From: Labia minor
Taxonomy: Eukaryota; Arthropoda; Insecta; Dermaptera; Spongiphoridae
DNA: 64,000 bases
Reading direction: 5' to 3'
NCBI GenBank assembly: GCA_963082975.1
Contig: OY720345.1
Span: 13,418,491-13,482,490 of the forward strand
Shown: positions 48,985 through 60,479 of the stretch, piece by piece
Position numbering within the stretch: position 1 is the stretch's first letter
Layout of the letters: the number at the start of each line of letters is the position of its first letter
Notes under the pieces: model-generated
The model's input: the letters and a program-made list of their open reading frames with translations, nothing else
The model's database searches: none
Told to the model about the DNA's origin: nothing
Position numbers and translations under genes: made by a program

Positions 48985-49844
48985 TAGAGTGAAACATTAT
49001 TATTATAATTATTATTTTGATTTTAAATCTTCGAAAAAGAGGAAATATAATTTTTCACAAAAACACTTGATAGCTGAAATTATAATACAATTTTTTAATG
49101 TTGTATATGAAATATAAATTTATAGCTATATAAACTTTTTATGAATTATTTCTTATTTTTCTTGCCCTTTAAAATAATATTTAAATATATATATTTATCA
49201 ACATTTATCTCATTAATTATTATTATAGAATTATTTTTTTTTTACATTTTTAAGTTTCAAGACATTTATAAATGATATTTTTTATGAAAATGTGCGAGTA
49301 GTTCAAATATCATTCAATCATACCTAATATTACTACTAATAATAATTTTCATTTTATTAATAATAAAAAAAAAATTCAATTAAATAAGGAGAGAGGGAGA
49401 AGGAATATTTTTTTTTTTAAAAACATATGATAATAACAATCATATTAATATTAATATTAATATTAAAGAAACAGGTAATCAGTAATAAATTTCATTTCCA
49501 TTCAATACAAAAATTATTTATTTATTATTTTTTTTTAATTCGATGATTTATTGTAGAATTTATTAAATATTCTCCTTCTTCCTATCATATACAGCCGCAT
49601 GACTGTATCGGATTTCAAGCTTATAGGATAAAATATGGACGACCAATTTTTTTTTATTTTTTTATCAATAGCATTCATCCTCCTTCGGTTGAACCTGTTG
49701 CATAAAAGGGCCTTCTATATAGATCTCTTTCACTCTCTGTCTCTCTCTTTTTCTGAATATATATATATATATATATAATTTAAAGATCTATTGTCTGTCT
49801 ATTCGAAAGAAATTTCGTGATCATAGGGGAGAGAGAAATAGGAA

Positions 49845-49886
<42 letters not shown>

Positions 49887-50179
49887 TATAGATAGATAGA
49901 TAGATATAAATAAATAAAATGTCATTTTCAAAAGAATTTTCGATTTTTATTGAATATATAGGTTTCAAGGGTGACATTTTTAGAGGGGATAGAAAATTTA
50001 GTAGGAAAAATGCATAGTCAGTCCTTATTTTTTATACTCACTTCGAGAAACACGATACTATATAATTTATACAATTTTAATTTTTCAATCAATATATGTT
50101 CAACCAATAAAAAATACTAATCAATTATTGTAGTAAATAAATATAATATATCAAATGTATTAGAATTTGAAAATGTAGA
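48985..50179. other. AT-rich spacer with microsatellites
   Basis: No gene seen. (TA)n is at about 49846-49884, followed by (GATA)n to 49905. Confidence 0.55.
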
Positions 50180-50755
50180 AAAAATTAAATACATAGCTTC
50201 TGTGATAACGAAAGATAATAATATTCGAGATGAGATTAAAGCGAGGTTGCAATCGGGAAACGCCTGTTATCATTCAGTAAAGGGCTTATCGCGTCAAAAT
50301 TATTATCAAAGGGGTTAAAAATTAAAATATATAAAACAATTATTTTAACGGTTGTATTATATGGGTGTGAGGCATGGTCTATGACCTTAGGTGACGAGAG
50401 TAGATTTCAAATATTTGAGAATAGGATTCTGCCAAGCATTTATTGGTCAAAGAAAGATGAGGTCACCGGGGAAGGGCGGAGATTGCATAACGAGGAATTG
50501 CATGACCTCTATGCATCTCCAGATATAATTATAATTATAAAATTGAGAAGTCTGCGGTGGGCAGGACACGTGACTAGAATGGGAGAAGATAGAATGGGGA
50601 AAAATATATTGGTAGGGAAACCAAGTGGGAAACGTCCGCTTGGAAGACCAAGGACGCGGTGGGTAGAATAGGAATACTTGGAGGGGTGTGGTTGCTGCGT
50701 CCAAGAACTTTCGAGTTCCGTAGAGAGCCACAGAGATAGATAGATAGATATAGAT
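50180..50755 (+). pseudogene. Non-LTR retrotransposon, 3' end of RT ORF, copy 2
   Basis: Plus-strand relative of the copy at 47555-48035 that reaches further upstream (IRDEIKARLQSGNACYHSV, from about 50210). One frameshift falls near 50285-50320, before IYKTIILTVVLYGCEAW. It then follows copy 1 through ENRILPSIYWSKKDEVTGE and RSLRWAGHVTRMGEDRM to RPLGRPRTRWVE. A deletion of roughly 45-60 bases removes the WVDNV...EIG segment and brings a stop. It ends AGAGATAGATAGATAGATA, the same GATA-type tail. Confidence 0.88.
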
Positions 50756-51425
50756 ATCAAATATATACAATATAATAAATAAATTTAAAGAAATTTTATT
50801 ATTATTAATCTTATTTAAGTGGTTTTAATATAATATTTCTCTATATTAAAATTAAAATTATAATTGACTAATGAATGAAGTAGAAGTAGAAAAGGGAGGT
50901 TTTAAAAATTAAGTATTATTTTTCCTATTAAAATTTATTATCATTCACCCCTACATAAATATAATAAATCATTTAAATATATGGAATATTTTACTAAATC
51001 TAAAATTAATAAAAAGAAAATTAATTAATTAATTAATTACAAAAGTAAACTAAATTTTGGTATGTTTTTAAAAGAATTTCGATTTTTTTTTTTAATTGGT
51101 TGTTTTTTATTTCCATTTATTTATTATTTATAATTTTTAAGAAAATTTGGTGAGAAAAAAATGGCAGAACCTTTATTAAATATATATTCACTTGGAATTT
51201 TTTTTTTTTTTTTTAATCTTAATGTCGTTCTTCATTCTCCAACTATGTTTTATGTTTTAGAAAATCTTTCAATGTGTATTCTATATACAGACATAGATAG
51301 GTTTTATGTTTGTGTATGTGAACAAGTTATTGGGCATCCAACCGCGCGAGAAACATGACTGGTCCCAATTTATCAAGGCAATTTTTCAATTTATTAAAAA
51401 AATTTAATTTATTAAATATTTATAG

Positions 51426-51465
<40 letters not shown>

Positions 51466-52329
51466 GAACTGGAGAGAAGGGATGTATAGTAGCCACGTAG
51501 AATAGTGGACCTCCCGGAAAGTGTTATTTGATCAACATTAATATCTTAAAAAAAATGCAAGAAACATGTCTTCTACTAAAATCAAAAAAGAAATAAATAC
51601 ATTTACAAAAATGATCTCTCTCTCTCTTGTCTATACTATATATATATATAATTAACAGGAATATTAAAATTATAAACAATTTTCAAATTTATTTGTTTAT
51701 TAAAAAAAATCAATAAATTTCATGTCAAAAAAAAAAAATAATTCCGATTTATGCAAAAAAAATGATGAAATAAATTAAAAAAAAAACAACTCAAAGGTAT
51801 TAACTAAAAATATATTTCTAAATGAATGGATGAAATGGATGAAAGTGATTTATGTGATTTTAATTAATTTCTAATTTTAAATCTATTTATTAAAATCTCG
51901 TATTCATTAAAATATTTAAATTATAGATTATAATTTTAAAGGAACATTAAAAGTCAAATGTATAAAAAAATTAAATTGTTTTAGAGCTGGTTGGAAAAAC
52001 TTTTTTGTAGAATATATTTATAAAATATATTTTGAGAGTTTATTGTATTGTATGTTTATCATAAAAAAAATATATATATATTTTTAAATTTTAAAGTTCT
52101 TTTTAAATTAAAATGATTAAAATGATTATAATTTGTATTTATTTTGTTACTTTCAAAATTTTCACTTTGTTTTTTTTTCCTTTGTGTGTATAATCATATT
52201 AAATGATTATGGTGAATATGCTCGCATGATAGGTGAACGTTGATTTCAATATTACAAAAATTAACACGGTACATATTCAAAATTAGAATTGTTCATTTAG
52301 AATTGTAAATATTATTGGCTAAAGGCGAT
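50756..52329. other. AT-rich spacer
   Basis: No gene visible. (TA)n is at about 51431-51463. A less AT-rich stretch at 51290-51370 holds the end of a 65-codon frame without features. Confidence 0.5.
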
Positions 52330-52740
52330 TGAGACTTCCAAAAACGACTTGCAATGGAATTGAACAATAGTCAATAAATAAACTGTTTCGAATCGACTAG
52401 GAGAGATAGAAAAAAAAATCATCAGCAGATGGGCACCCCATCATTTTCCTCCATGACAACGCTCTATCACAATCGACGAAACCGGTTCATGAAGCACTCA
52501 ACTGGGAAGTGCTACCCCAAGCGGCTTACTCATCAACTTGGATTCTTCTGATTACCACAAGTTTTCATTGATGGGTCACGCACGCATTTGCTGAGTAGCA
52601 ATGTGAAAAAAAAATGATCGATTAAAGAAATACTGAAAACGTTTAAGATTTTTACTGCCTTATATCCACAAATTTACTCGAAAGATGAAACAAATCGAGC
52701 ATATTCTGAATTAACCACTTTTTATTATTCTTTCCAATTT
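52330..52740 (+). pseudogene. Mariner transposase fragment, heavily decayed
   Basis: Consecutive plus-strand pieces match a mariner transposase catalytic region: FLHDNALSQSTKPVHEALNW then EVLPQAAYSS, and in another frame LDSSDYHKFSLMGHA. The second catalytic Asp (HDNA, codon at 52455-52457) and the third (SSDYH, codon at 52550-52552) are recognisable, but small deletions and frameshifts separate them. No TIRs were identified. Confidence 0.82.
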
Positions 52741-52949
52741 AAAGGCTTTTTTTTAGAAAAAAAAATCCCCATTTCATACCTAAACCTAAAATTATTCCTC
52801 CTTATCGGGTTTATCTGGTAATATTAATACCTTGTTCACCGAACCGTCGTTCAAATAATTTAAAAGAACATAATTTAAAAAAATTAGTCATAAGACATAC
52901 ACCCCTTAAACGTACGTATTAATGCACTGAAAGACATAAAAGTATCGTC

Positions 52950-53105
52950 TGTTTCGTAATTTTATTTTATTTATAATATTTTGTATTTAAGGAAGAGCTC
53001 GATCTGACGTAGTTGCTGACATCATATAAATTTCGTATTTTAAATTAATCAAAAACTAATAAAAATGTTTTTTCCCGAGGCTGAGACCAATAAAGATCAT
53101 TTTTT
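52950..53105 (-). repeat. Degenerate B-module fragment
   Basis: Follows the interior of the B copy at 27401 in the same orientation: a TTTTATTTTATTTATAATAT tract, a degenerate pair of CRE-like sites (CTGACGTAG and CTGACATCATATAA), then TTCCCGAGGCTGAGACCAAT. Both ends are lost. Confidence 0.65.
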
Positions 53106-53214
53106 TTCTTTTTAAAAATTATCTATTATGTGAATTTCAAAAGCTGTATAATATTTCAAAAATACAAATATATAAACATATATATATATATAATTTTTGC
53201 TAGTAAGTATAATA

Positions 53215-53217
<3 letters not shown>

Positions 53218-53266
<49 letters not shown>

Positions 53267-53275
53267 AAGAGAGAA
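53218..53275. repeat. Compound (TA)n-(GA)n microsatellite
   Basis: TA run passing into GAGAGA. A 84-codon minus-strand frame through it is an artefact. Confidence 0.85.
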
Positions 53276-55194
53276 CTAGAAAGGGAAGAAGAGAAAAGAA
53301 AGAAAGAAAAGGATAATGAAGAATAATATTTCTTTTAGTAATTATTCTGATTAAAATCTCTCTCAATGAATCAATGGATTAATTTTCAAAGGTATAAATC
53401 TTGAATTTTTTTTTTTTTTGAATCCTCATCTTCACTCTTCTTCTGTTCTTCTTGTGAGCATTGTAAATCATGATGTGATATATTTAATTTTTTTTAAAAG
53501 TGACAAGGAGAGAATCTGTCCGTCCCTCTTTCCACCTCAGACCGCTTATATAGAGAGGGTGTATGAACAGGAGGAGCAGGAGTAGCACACTCTAAATCAA
53601 TCCTATTGGAGGTAATGAATGGATAGTCAACTGTAGGTGTGTGTGTGTGAGAGAGAGAGACGGGAGCAAAGTAAAAGATTCACAAAAAAAACAAACCCAC
53701 CCTAATCTACTCACCCACAATATATATGGTGTAGGTATTTTTTTAAAAAAAATTATGAAACACGATAGAATAATATATAATTAAAAAAAGTATATAATAT
53801 GAACAAATTAATATAGAGTTGTAATTAATTTATGAAACAAATAAGATTTTTAAAAATAAATTTCAATTAATAACTATAATAAATAAATTAATTAAATAAT
53901 TAATATTAATATTTATTTCTTAATTAATTTTTTTATATATTTTATAGGGTATTACTTAATAAAATAAATACTTAACAAACAAAATTAACAATCTTAATCG
54001 TAAATAAACATAAACATAAATCGTCCGTTACATTCGTCTGCATACATAGAGTGGACCAGAGCATAAAACAACCACAGGTCGCAAGTATTGTAGCATAGAG
54101 GTCGCTTACATAGCCTTCACACAGCGCCCTCAGTTAACTTCATCTTTAAATGAAATAATTTAAATTATTTCCTACAATTTAATTTAGTTTAATTTTTATT
54201 TTTATAATTTAATAATATTGATATTATATTAATTTTTTACATTGATTATACCTTTCTTTAAAGGTTGAATTTTTGCTAATCTTCATGATATGAATTGAGT
54301 ATATAACTGCAAAAAATAAAAATAAAATTATAAGTTATAATCTCCCCTAACCATTTTTTACATAAATGCTTATATTTTTTTTTATGTTTTTATGAACTTC
54401 GCTTAAAACTTTTTGCTTTATGCTAGTGGTTTCATATTCTAACATATACGATCCACAGGTTACCTTGTTAACTCAAATTTAAAAATAATAAAACAATTAG
54501 CCTTAAATGTATATTATAACATATAAAAAAAAAACTAAATAAATTTTTTATTTTTTAAAATTTGAAAAAATTTCCAATATAAGAGAAAAAATGTTTCTCA
54601 TTGAAACTATTAGTTATTTTTTAAATTAATTTCAATGAAAATTAATGTTTATAATTATTATTAATTATTTTCAATTTTGTTTTATTTTTCAAGTAGGTAG
54701 TTTGATAATGGAATTTAACTAAAATATTAGTATTATCAGAACATCTTTACTAAAATATAAAGTAAAGTTTATAATTTGATTACGATTATATTCACCATTT
54801 TCCATAAATTTTATTTTGTAAACTTTATTATTTTACAGAAAAATCATTATGTATTGGTTGTTTTAATGAAAATATAGAGATCTTATAATAACAACTCTAT
54901 TATGATATTATAATTAATTTATTTAATTTATTTAATTTTAATTTAGAACACAATATAAAATAATATAATAAATAAATATAAAATAATATTATATTCAATC
55001 AACTCATTTATATGGGAATTGATTTATATTAATAAGTATTGTACCTTAAATTTATTTTAATTATTTATTAAATAGATTAATTCATAAGCTGATATAATAA
55101 ATAAGTTTTTGTTTATGTTTATTTATCTAAGATACAATTTCATTTTATAATAATATAATAATATATTTTGGTTATATCATTTCATTCAGCAAAT
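53276..55194. other. AT-rich spacer with unique patches
   Basis: Less AT-rich, non-repetitive patches at 53490-53720 and 54010-54140, no gene. Confidence 0.4.
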
Positions 55195-55440
55195 TAAATT
55201 TGGTTGCTCATTCTCCCCTCCCTCCCTCCCACCCACCCGCAAAACTCACTTCCCTTAAATTTCTCTAAACGGAGAGTGCAAAAGCGAGTGCACTCTATAT
55301 CATTAAGAGAATAGTGAGAGGAGAGAGGGAATTTTGGAAGGGTGGAGAGGATTGGAGAACAAGTTTTGTGTCCTTTTAGTGGAAATGCATCCATTTAATA
55401 CTTATCAACACTGTTTATTACAAAAATCATTGAATCAATA
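55195..55440. promoter_or_regulatory. Candidate non-coding module, copy 1
   Basis: A unique, GC-richer island starting with a CCCTCCC-type tract. It includes AGTGCA, AAGCGAGTGCACTC (about 55282-55295), then TGGAAATGCATCCATTTAAT (55380) and further AT-rich words. The same order of words occurs about 1 kb downstream at 56300-56450. The function is inferred only from the duplication and from the contrast with neighbouring DNA. Confidence 0.35.
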
Positions 55441-56299
55441 ATTATAATTAGATAATAAAGAATAAAATTCAAAAGTGTTAATTATAATAAAATATTAATT
55501 ATGACTATTAATAATAAAGAAAGAATTTTAATTAATTAATTAATTAATTAGGTAATGAAAAAAGTTATTTTTATTTATTCAAATTATAAATCTATATTCT
55601 AAATAAAATTAAAAATATTTTGATCTTCCAAGAAAATTTAATACATATAAAATTATGGAATGTATTGTATTTCTTACTTATCTTTATAAATTTAAATTAT
55701 AATAAATAATAATTCATTATTATAATATAGGAGTATATCATATGATATTAAAATTTATTAATTAAATTAAAATAATTTAAAAAGGGAATAAAAATACTAA
55801 TATTAATATTTTTCTAAAGATATTTTTGATTTTATTTTTGATTTATTTCTTTTATATATACTTTTGTGTGATTCATTCATTTAATTAGTTTTTTTTTTAA
55901 ATTATTTATATACATATTCATTGATTTATAAAATTGAATAGATAAATAAAGGACACCTGTCATTGAGAGGAATGGTTGAGTGGTGTTTTTACAGTAAAAG
56001 AAGTAGGGATTGAGGGAAGAGAAGGGCAGGAGAGTAATGAAGGGTGGTCACCATTGGGTTTTGTATTGTATGTGCAATTCCGATGCGAAAATGTTCTAAA
56101 GCACTTACAGACCTCGAGAGTTTCAAGCTTTCGTTTCAAAATGGGAATCGAATGAAACAAAAATTTATGAATCCCTCACTCTCTATTATATATATATAAC
56201 TCCCCCTCCCCCCTCCCAACCCCCCTTTTCTCCCCATATAAATATATAATATGTGTATATACAAATATACTTCCAGTTTATTGATTGACAAAATTAGCC
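55441..56299. other. Spacer with a unique island
   Basis: AT-rich to 55940. A complex, non-repetitive island lies at 55950-56165 with only a 66-codon minus frame, then a CCCCCTCCC tract at 56200-56240. Confidence 0.4.
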
Positions 56300-56450
56300 T
56301 AAAGTGCACAGAGAAACGAGTGCATTAAAGCTGTGTGCACCCTCCTCTTTCCACTTCCACCCCCTTTCAATCAACCTTTCATATTTCTGCCCATAATGGA
56401 AATGCATCTGTTTTATATTTTATCAAAAATTTATATTCAATCATTACAGT
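56300..56450. promoter_or_regulatory. Candidate non-coding module, copy 2
   Basis: Carries AAAGTGCACAG, AAACGAGTGCATTAAAG (about 56313-56329) and TGGAAATGCATCTGTTTTAT (56397), in the same order and at similar spacing as the island at 55195-55440. The ATGGAAATGCATC core resembles POU/octamer-like sites only loosely. Confidence 0.35.
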
Positions 56451-57208
56451 TTTATCAATTAACTAAACAAAAAATATATTAAAATATATAATATATAAAT
56501 ATATCGTTTTAAAAAAATAAATGAATGTTTATTATTATTATTATTATATTTATTTATTTTATTTATTATGATTTATATTTTTTTAATAAATATGTTCAAT
56601 ATGAATTCAAATAAATAAGTTTCTAATAAGAATTAATGTTGTTTGATTGAATTAAAAATATATTAAATAAATTTATAAAATTTATTGTTTCATTTTTAAG
56701 TACGATACATTAAAAATAATTTAATTATTCTCTTAGTTTGTTTGTTTTTTTTTTTTTTAAAAAAAAGTAAAACAAGGACACACATATTAAATATTTGACT
56801 GGCAAAGAGATTCAAAAAACTTTTAAATATTTAGACATTTACCTTTTGAAAGTATATTTAAAAATCAATTTATTTACATTTGTATATGTATGCAAAATAT
56901 AAATACTTTTTTAATAATAATGTATTTTTAAAAAAAAAAAAAATTTTTTTTACATTTTTTTTTTTTTTTTTTTTTTATCTTTTTCTTCTTCAGAGGGATG
57001 TATAAAGGAACGTGGTGGAGGGGGGGGGTTGGTTGGCTATCAATACATTCAAAGAAGATATTTCCTTTTAAAAATCAGACTGTGAATTCATTCAGCAACT
57101 CTTAAACCACAAAAAAATAAAAAATAAAAAATAAAATAAAAAGAAATTTACTATCGTTTCCATTTCAAGCAATTATTTTTAAAATCATGTGATGGTAGTC
57201 TTCAGAAA

Positions 57209-57247
<39 letters not shown>

Positions 57248-57747
57248 CAGAGAAGAGAAAGAGTTCTTTGAAACTGTCTCTTTTAGAGTGGGGGAGGTGA
57301 ATAAGAGAAAAAGACTAAAAAAATAAAAAAAATTCCGTGAAAAGATCGGATAACTGATTAATAGCTTAATCGCCTTAAAGAAGCGGGCTTTGAAAGGAGC
57401 CCTATCATCCCCTTGAATCTCTTGATTTTTTTTTTTAGTTTCGGGGCAGTATGAAGGTGGAGAAGGGTGTATGTAAGAGGGGAGAGGAGTGGATAGGGAA
57501 AAGCGAGCCAATCTGTCTCTGGCATACACAGACGCAATATCTGATTTCGAATATCATTGATTATATAATATAGAAACGAAAGTTGCAAAGACAGATGAAA
57601 TCGTTAAGACTTCCATATAGGGTGAATGAATGAGAGGGGTTGGGTCTTCATGGCGGCGAAGTAGATTAATCGTCTGAAAATATTAAGTATTGATAGAAAA
57701 TATACAAACCCTTTATTCATTAAAAAAAAAAAAAAAATTAAAAAAAA
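56451..57747. other. Spacer with low-complexity runs and one unique island
   Basis: Contains poly-A/T runs (56745-56766 and 56930-56980) and (TA)n at 57217-57246. A less AT-rich island at 57250-57670 lacks a domain-bearing frame. It has TAAT-type homeodomain words near 57355 and 57663. Confidence 0.4.
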
Positions 57748-57838
57748 ACAAATCGAGGTTGCAATCAGGTAACGCCTGTTATCATCCAGTAAAGGGGCTT
57801 ATCTCTTCAAAATTATTATCAAAAATACCTAAATATAT
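57748..57838 (+). pseudogene. Non-LTR retrotransposon fragment, copy 3
   Basis: One open frame reads RLQSGNACYHPVKGLISSKL and then LSK, matching the upstream part of copy 2 (50230-50310) but without its frameshift. Both ends are lost. Confidence 0.82.
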
Positions 57839-57965
57839 ATTATAATTACTCTATTACTTATACTATCAAATACATTTAGAATATCAAAATTCTTAAATTA
57901 AAGAAGTATACATAAAAAACAATAACAAATTATTGTTTAATAATAATTATACTCAAATAATAACA

Positions 57966-58454
57966 CAGTAGAACCTCAATAACTTAAGCCTCGGTAACTT
58001 AAAAACTTCTATAACTTCAAAAAATAATATGCTCCCTTCCCATCAGAGCCCAAAACCTCGATAACTTAAATAAGTAATCTCTGTATTGGCTCTCAGAAGC
58101 TGTAATCTTGAAGAAACAAGAATCAGGAGAAAGTCTTCATTGTAAATTTTCGAATTTCCTAATTTAGAACAAACATGTTTGTTTACGTGGTTCAAACAGT
58201 GTCGAAACAAAAACATCAGTGTTAGTGGACCCATACTGAAAGAAAAAGCTGGAGAGTTCGCTAATTCGCTGAAAATCAAAAATTTTAAAGACAGCAATGG
58301 CTGGTTAGAGAATTTTAAGAAACGACATGATTTAGCCTTTGAAAATGTTATTAACCTATACGCCTATCCCTAACATAGACCCTTGATAACTTGAAACCTC
58401 TATAACATAAAATATTTTGTTTCTCTTGGACTTTAACTTATCGAGGCTCTACTG
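57966..58454 (+). mobile_element. Pogo/Tigger-like element, internally deleted
   Basis: 489 bp. Left end CAGTAGAACCTCAATAACTT and right end the reverse of CAGTAGAGCCTCGATAAGTT, the hallmark Tigger/pogo TIR. TA follows on the right; the left flank has CA. Extra CCTCGATAACTTA-type words occur inside both subterminal regions. The DDE catalytic domain is gone. Confidence 0.9.
58155..58373 (+). pseudogene. CENP-B-type HTH domain of Tigger transposase
   Basis: The open frame includes LFTWFKQCRNKNISVSGPIL, KEKAGEF, NFKDSNGWLENFKKRHDLAF. This matches the second helix-turn-helix (HTH_Tnp_Tc5/CENP-B) domain of pogo/Tigger transposases and their domesticated relatives: WF then SGP-L-EKA then F-SNGWL-FKKRH. 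The frame reads without stops for the whole domain and ends in TAA at 58371-58373 soon after. There is no first HTH and no DDE domain, so the encoded protein would be a DNA-binding fragment at most. An ATG is at 58179. Retention of an intact domain in a decayed element may be chance or recent origin. Confidence 0.88.
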
Positions 58455-58561
58455 TATAACGATTCATAATGAAAATTTTTTATTTAATTTTAAATTTTAG
58501 GTAAAATTTTTTAATAAGATTTTTTTATCATTATACATCTTAAATCCTATAATATCCGATA

Positions 58562-58860
58562 TATTGTGGATTGTCCGTAAAGTAATTTCGTTTTTTATTT
58601 TTTTTTTTTATTTTTTTTTTGTATATGTCAAGTTTTGAATTTTAAAGTGTTAATATACTGAGACAAATTCGATAAATTTAATTTTTCAACGATCCCATCA
58701 GTTGCTATTCGGCGATATATATGTAGGAACAATAATAAATTTTTTTATCAACTTGAACTGGCCTCCCAGAACGTGGTAGAAAATTCCCCGAATAGAATTT
58801 TGTAAACCTGTTTTGGCACTAATATTTTATCAATACATCTTCTCTTTACACATTAGATAA
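58562..58860 (-). pseudogene. Mariner remnant with 3' TIR and N-terminal coding fragment
   Basis: At 58569-58590 ATTGTCCGTAAAGTAATTTC resembles a mariner terminal repeat. On the minus strand a frame at about 58690-58830 reads FYSGNFLPRSGRPVQVDKK and then IAE, matching the linker after the first helix-turn-helix of mariner transposases (GNF-PRSGRP-VD). Most of the transposase is deleted, and the other TIR was not found. Confidence 0.75.
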
Positions 58861-59129
58861 CTTTTACCTTATTAATAATAGTAATAATAATAATAAAGTG
58901 CCAAAAGTTCTGTTTTCGACTTCTAAATAAGAGAGTAATAGAAAAATTTAATAAACAAAAATAATCATATAATTTTTTTTCATATCAAACCTTATTATAA
59001 TCGAAAAATAAAATCTATTTTTCGATATATTAGTATAGAAGTTATAATTTGACAAAAGAAATTCAAAGAAAAATTAATAAAAAATTGACACACATTTATA
59101 CAATTCCAATTTTTGTGAATTTCTTTAAT

Positions 59130-59460
59130 AGTAAAATATAGGAGTAGCGGGTAGCGATGAGGATGATCCCGATAGAGAAGTTGGTCCACTTCGAGGAAAC
59201 AACCCTGCTAACGCAAAACACGACATTCTCTCGCCTTTAATTGAGAAAGTCGTGTCAAAATCCTAAAGAATCCTTTCTATTCAATATTGAAATCCTTTCC
59301 ATATACTCCATCTATCCTCGCTAATCCGTCTAGTCAATGTGGAGTTTCATGGCTAACAACCCCCTAATCATTTATTCAATGACCAAACCTAAAAATAAAA
59401 AGAATAAAGAAAGCTGGCTATTGTTAGAGGGAGGCCTACATCCGAAAATGAATAAGAAAA
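59130..59460. other. Unique GC-richer island with a small hairpin
   Basis: Non-repetitive and less AT-rich. A hairpin at 59218-59255 has 13-base arms (ACACGACATTCTC and GAGAAAGTCGTGT, one mismatch) and a 12-base loop. No coding frame of note, although a 64-codon minus-strand frame starts here. Confidence 0.4.
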
Positions 59461-59503
59461 TAGCTAGGTTTAAAAAAAAATAAAAAAAAATATAGGACAG
59501 AGT

Positions 59504-60079
59504 CCACCGATGGTTTGAAATAAATTAATTTCCAGCTACAGAAACAATTTCAAATAATTTTAATATATCTATTAATACAATAAAAAACAGATATTTATGT
59601 TATATCCATATTTTTAATTTTATTTTATTTATAAGATATAAGGAGGCGCTAGATGTGACGTCATGAAGGGCTGGGTGACGTCATATAATTTTAAATTAAG
59701 AAAAAACTAATGAAGATGATTTTTCCCGAGGATAAAACCAATGCAAAGTGCATGAATATGTAAAAAAATATCCTCATGTGAAATGTGGTGTGAAAATAAA
59801 CCTTCCCTTCCTATCGTCGATCGGTAATACTACAACTTCCGGTTTCAAGATATACACCAAAAGTTGATCAATTCATCATACTGATGCATTAAGTAAATAT
59901 ACCAAATTTTATCAAAATCCGTTGAACTGTTCAAGCTGTACATATCTATACAGACGGGCGGACGGACGGATAGACATCATGCTAAAAATACATTTTTCTG
60001 TTCGTGGAGATATGTAAAAATCTCCACATATATGAAATTTGATGTGAAAACAATACCTCCCTTACTATCGTCGGTCGGT
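59504..60079 (-). repeat. Composite A+B repeat, copy 2
   Basis: Inverted relative to 16432-17033, with the B module first (59504-59825) and the A module second (59826-60079). Internal junction CTATCGTCGATCGGT and outer end CTATCGTCGGTCGGT. The B part holds two perfect TGACGTCA palindromes (59656-59663 and 59676-59683). The A part holds a GACGGGCGGACGGACGG microsatellite at about 59954-59970. No protein is encoded. Confidence 0.87.
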
Positions 60080-60479
60080 AAAAAAAAATAGTAAAATTTA
60101 AAACAATTTGGAATTTTTATTCGTTGTAAACAAAATTTTATAAAAAAAACTTTTCATATTAATTAACTAAACTAGTATTATATTTCACTAATAATTATTT
60201 ATTATTTGAATTCATATAATTTAAAAGTAAAAAAAAAAAAAAATTTAATAAAGTTATATTATTACAATATTGTATGTATAATTTTTTTCTATATGCATAT
60301 ATGAATAAAATGTTTGTGAAATGTAATTAATATATAAATAAATATATGGTGTACAAAATAAATAACGCGTATACTTATATATTTATATATATATTAGTAA
60401 CAGACAGAATCATTTATTATATTTTGAAAGAAAGAAAACATAATTTCCAAATGTGAAGGAAGGGGATGAAATTTGATAT
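60080..60479. other. AT-rich spacer
   Basis: No gene seen. Confidence 0.5.

Noticed and set aside
1299-57246. CRISPR-like arrays among the many short repeats
   Set aside because: All are microsatellites or dispersed eukaryotic repeats, with no regular repeat-spacer structure.
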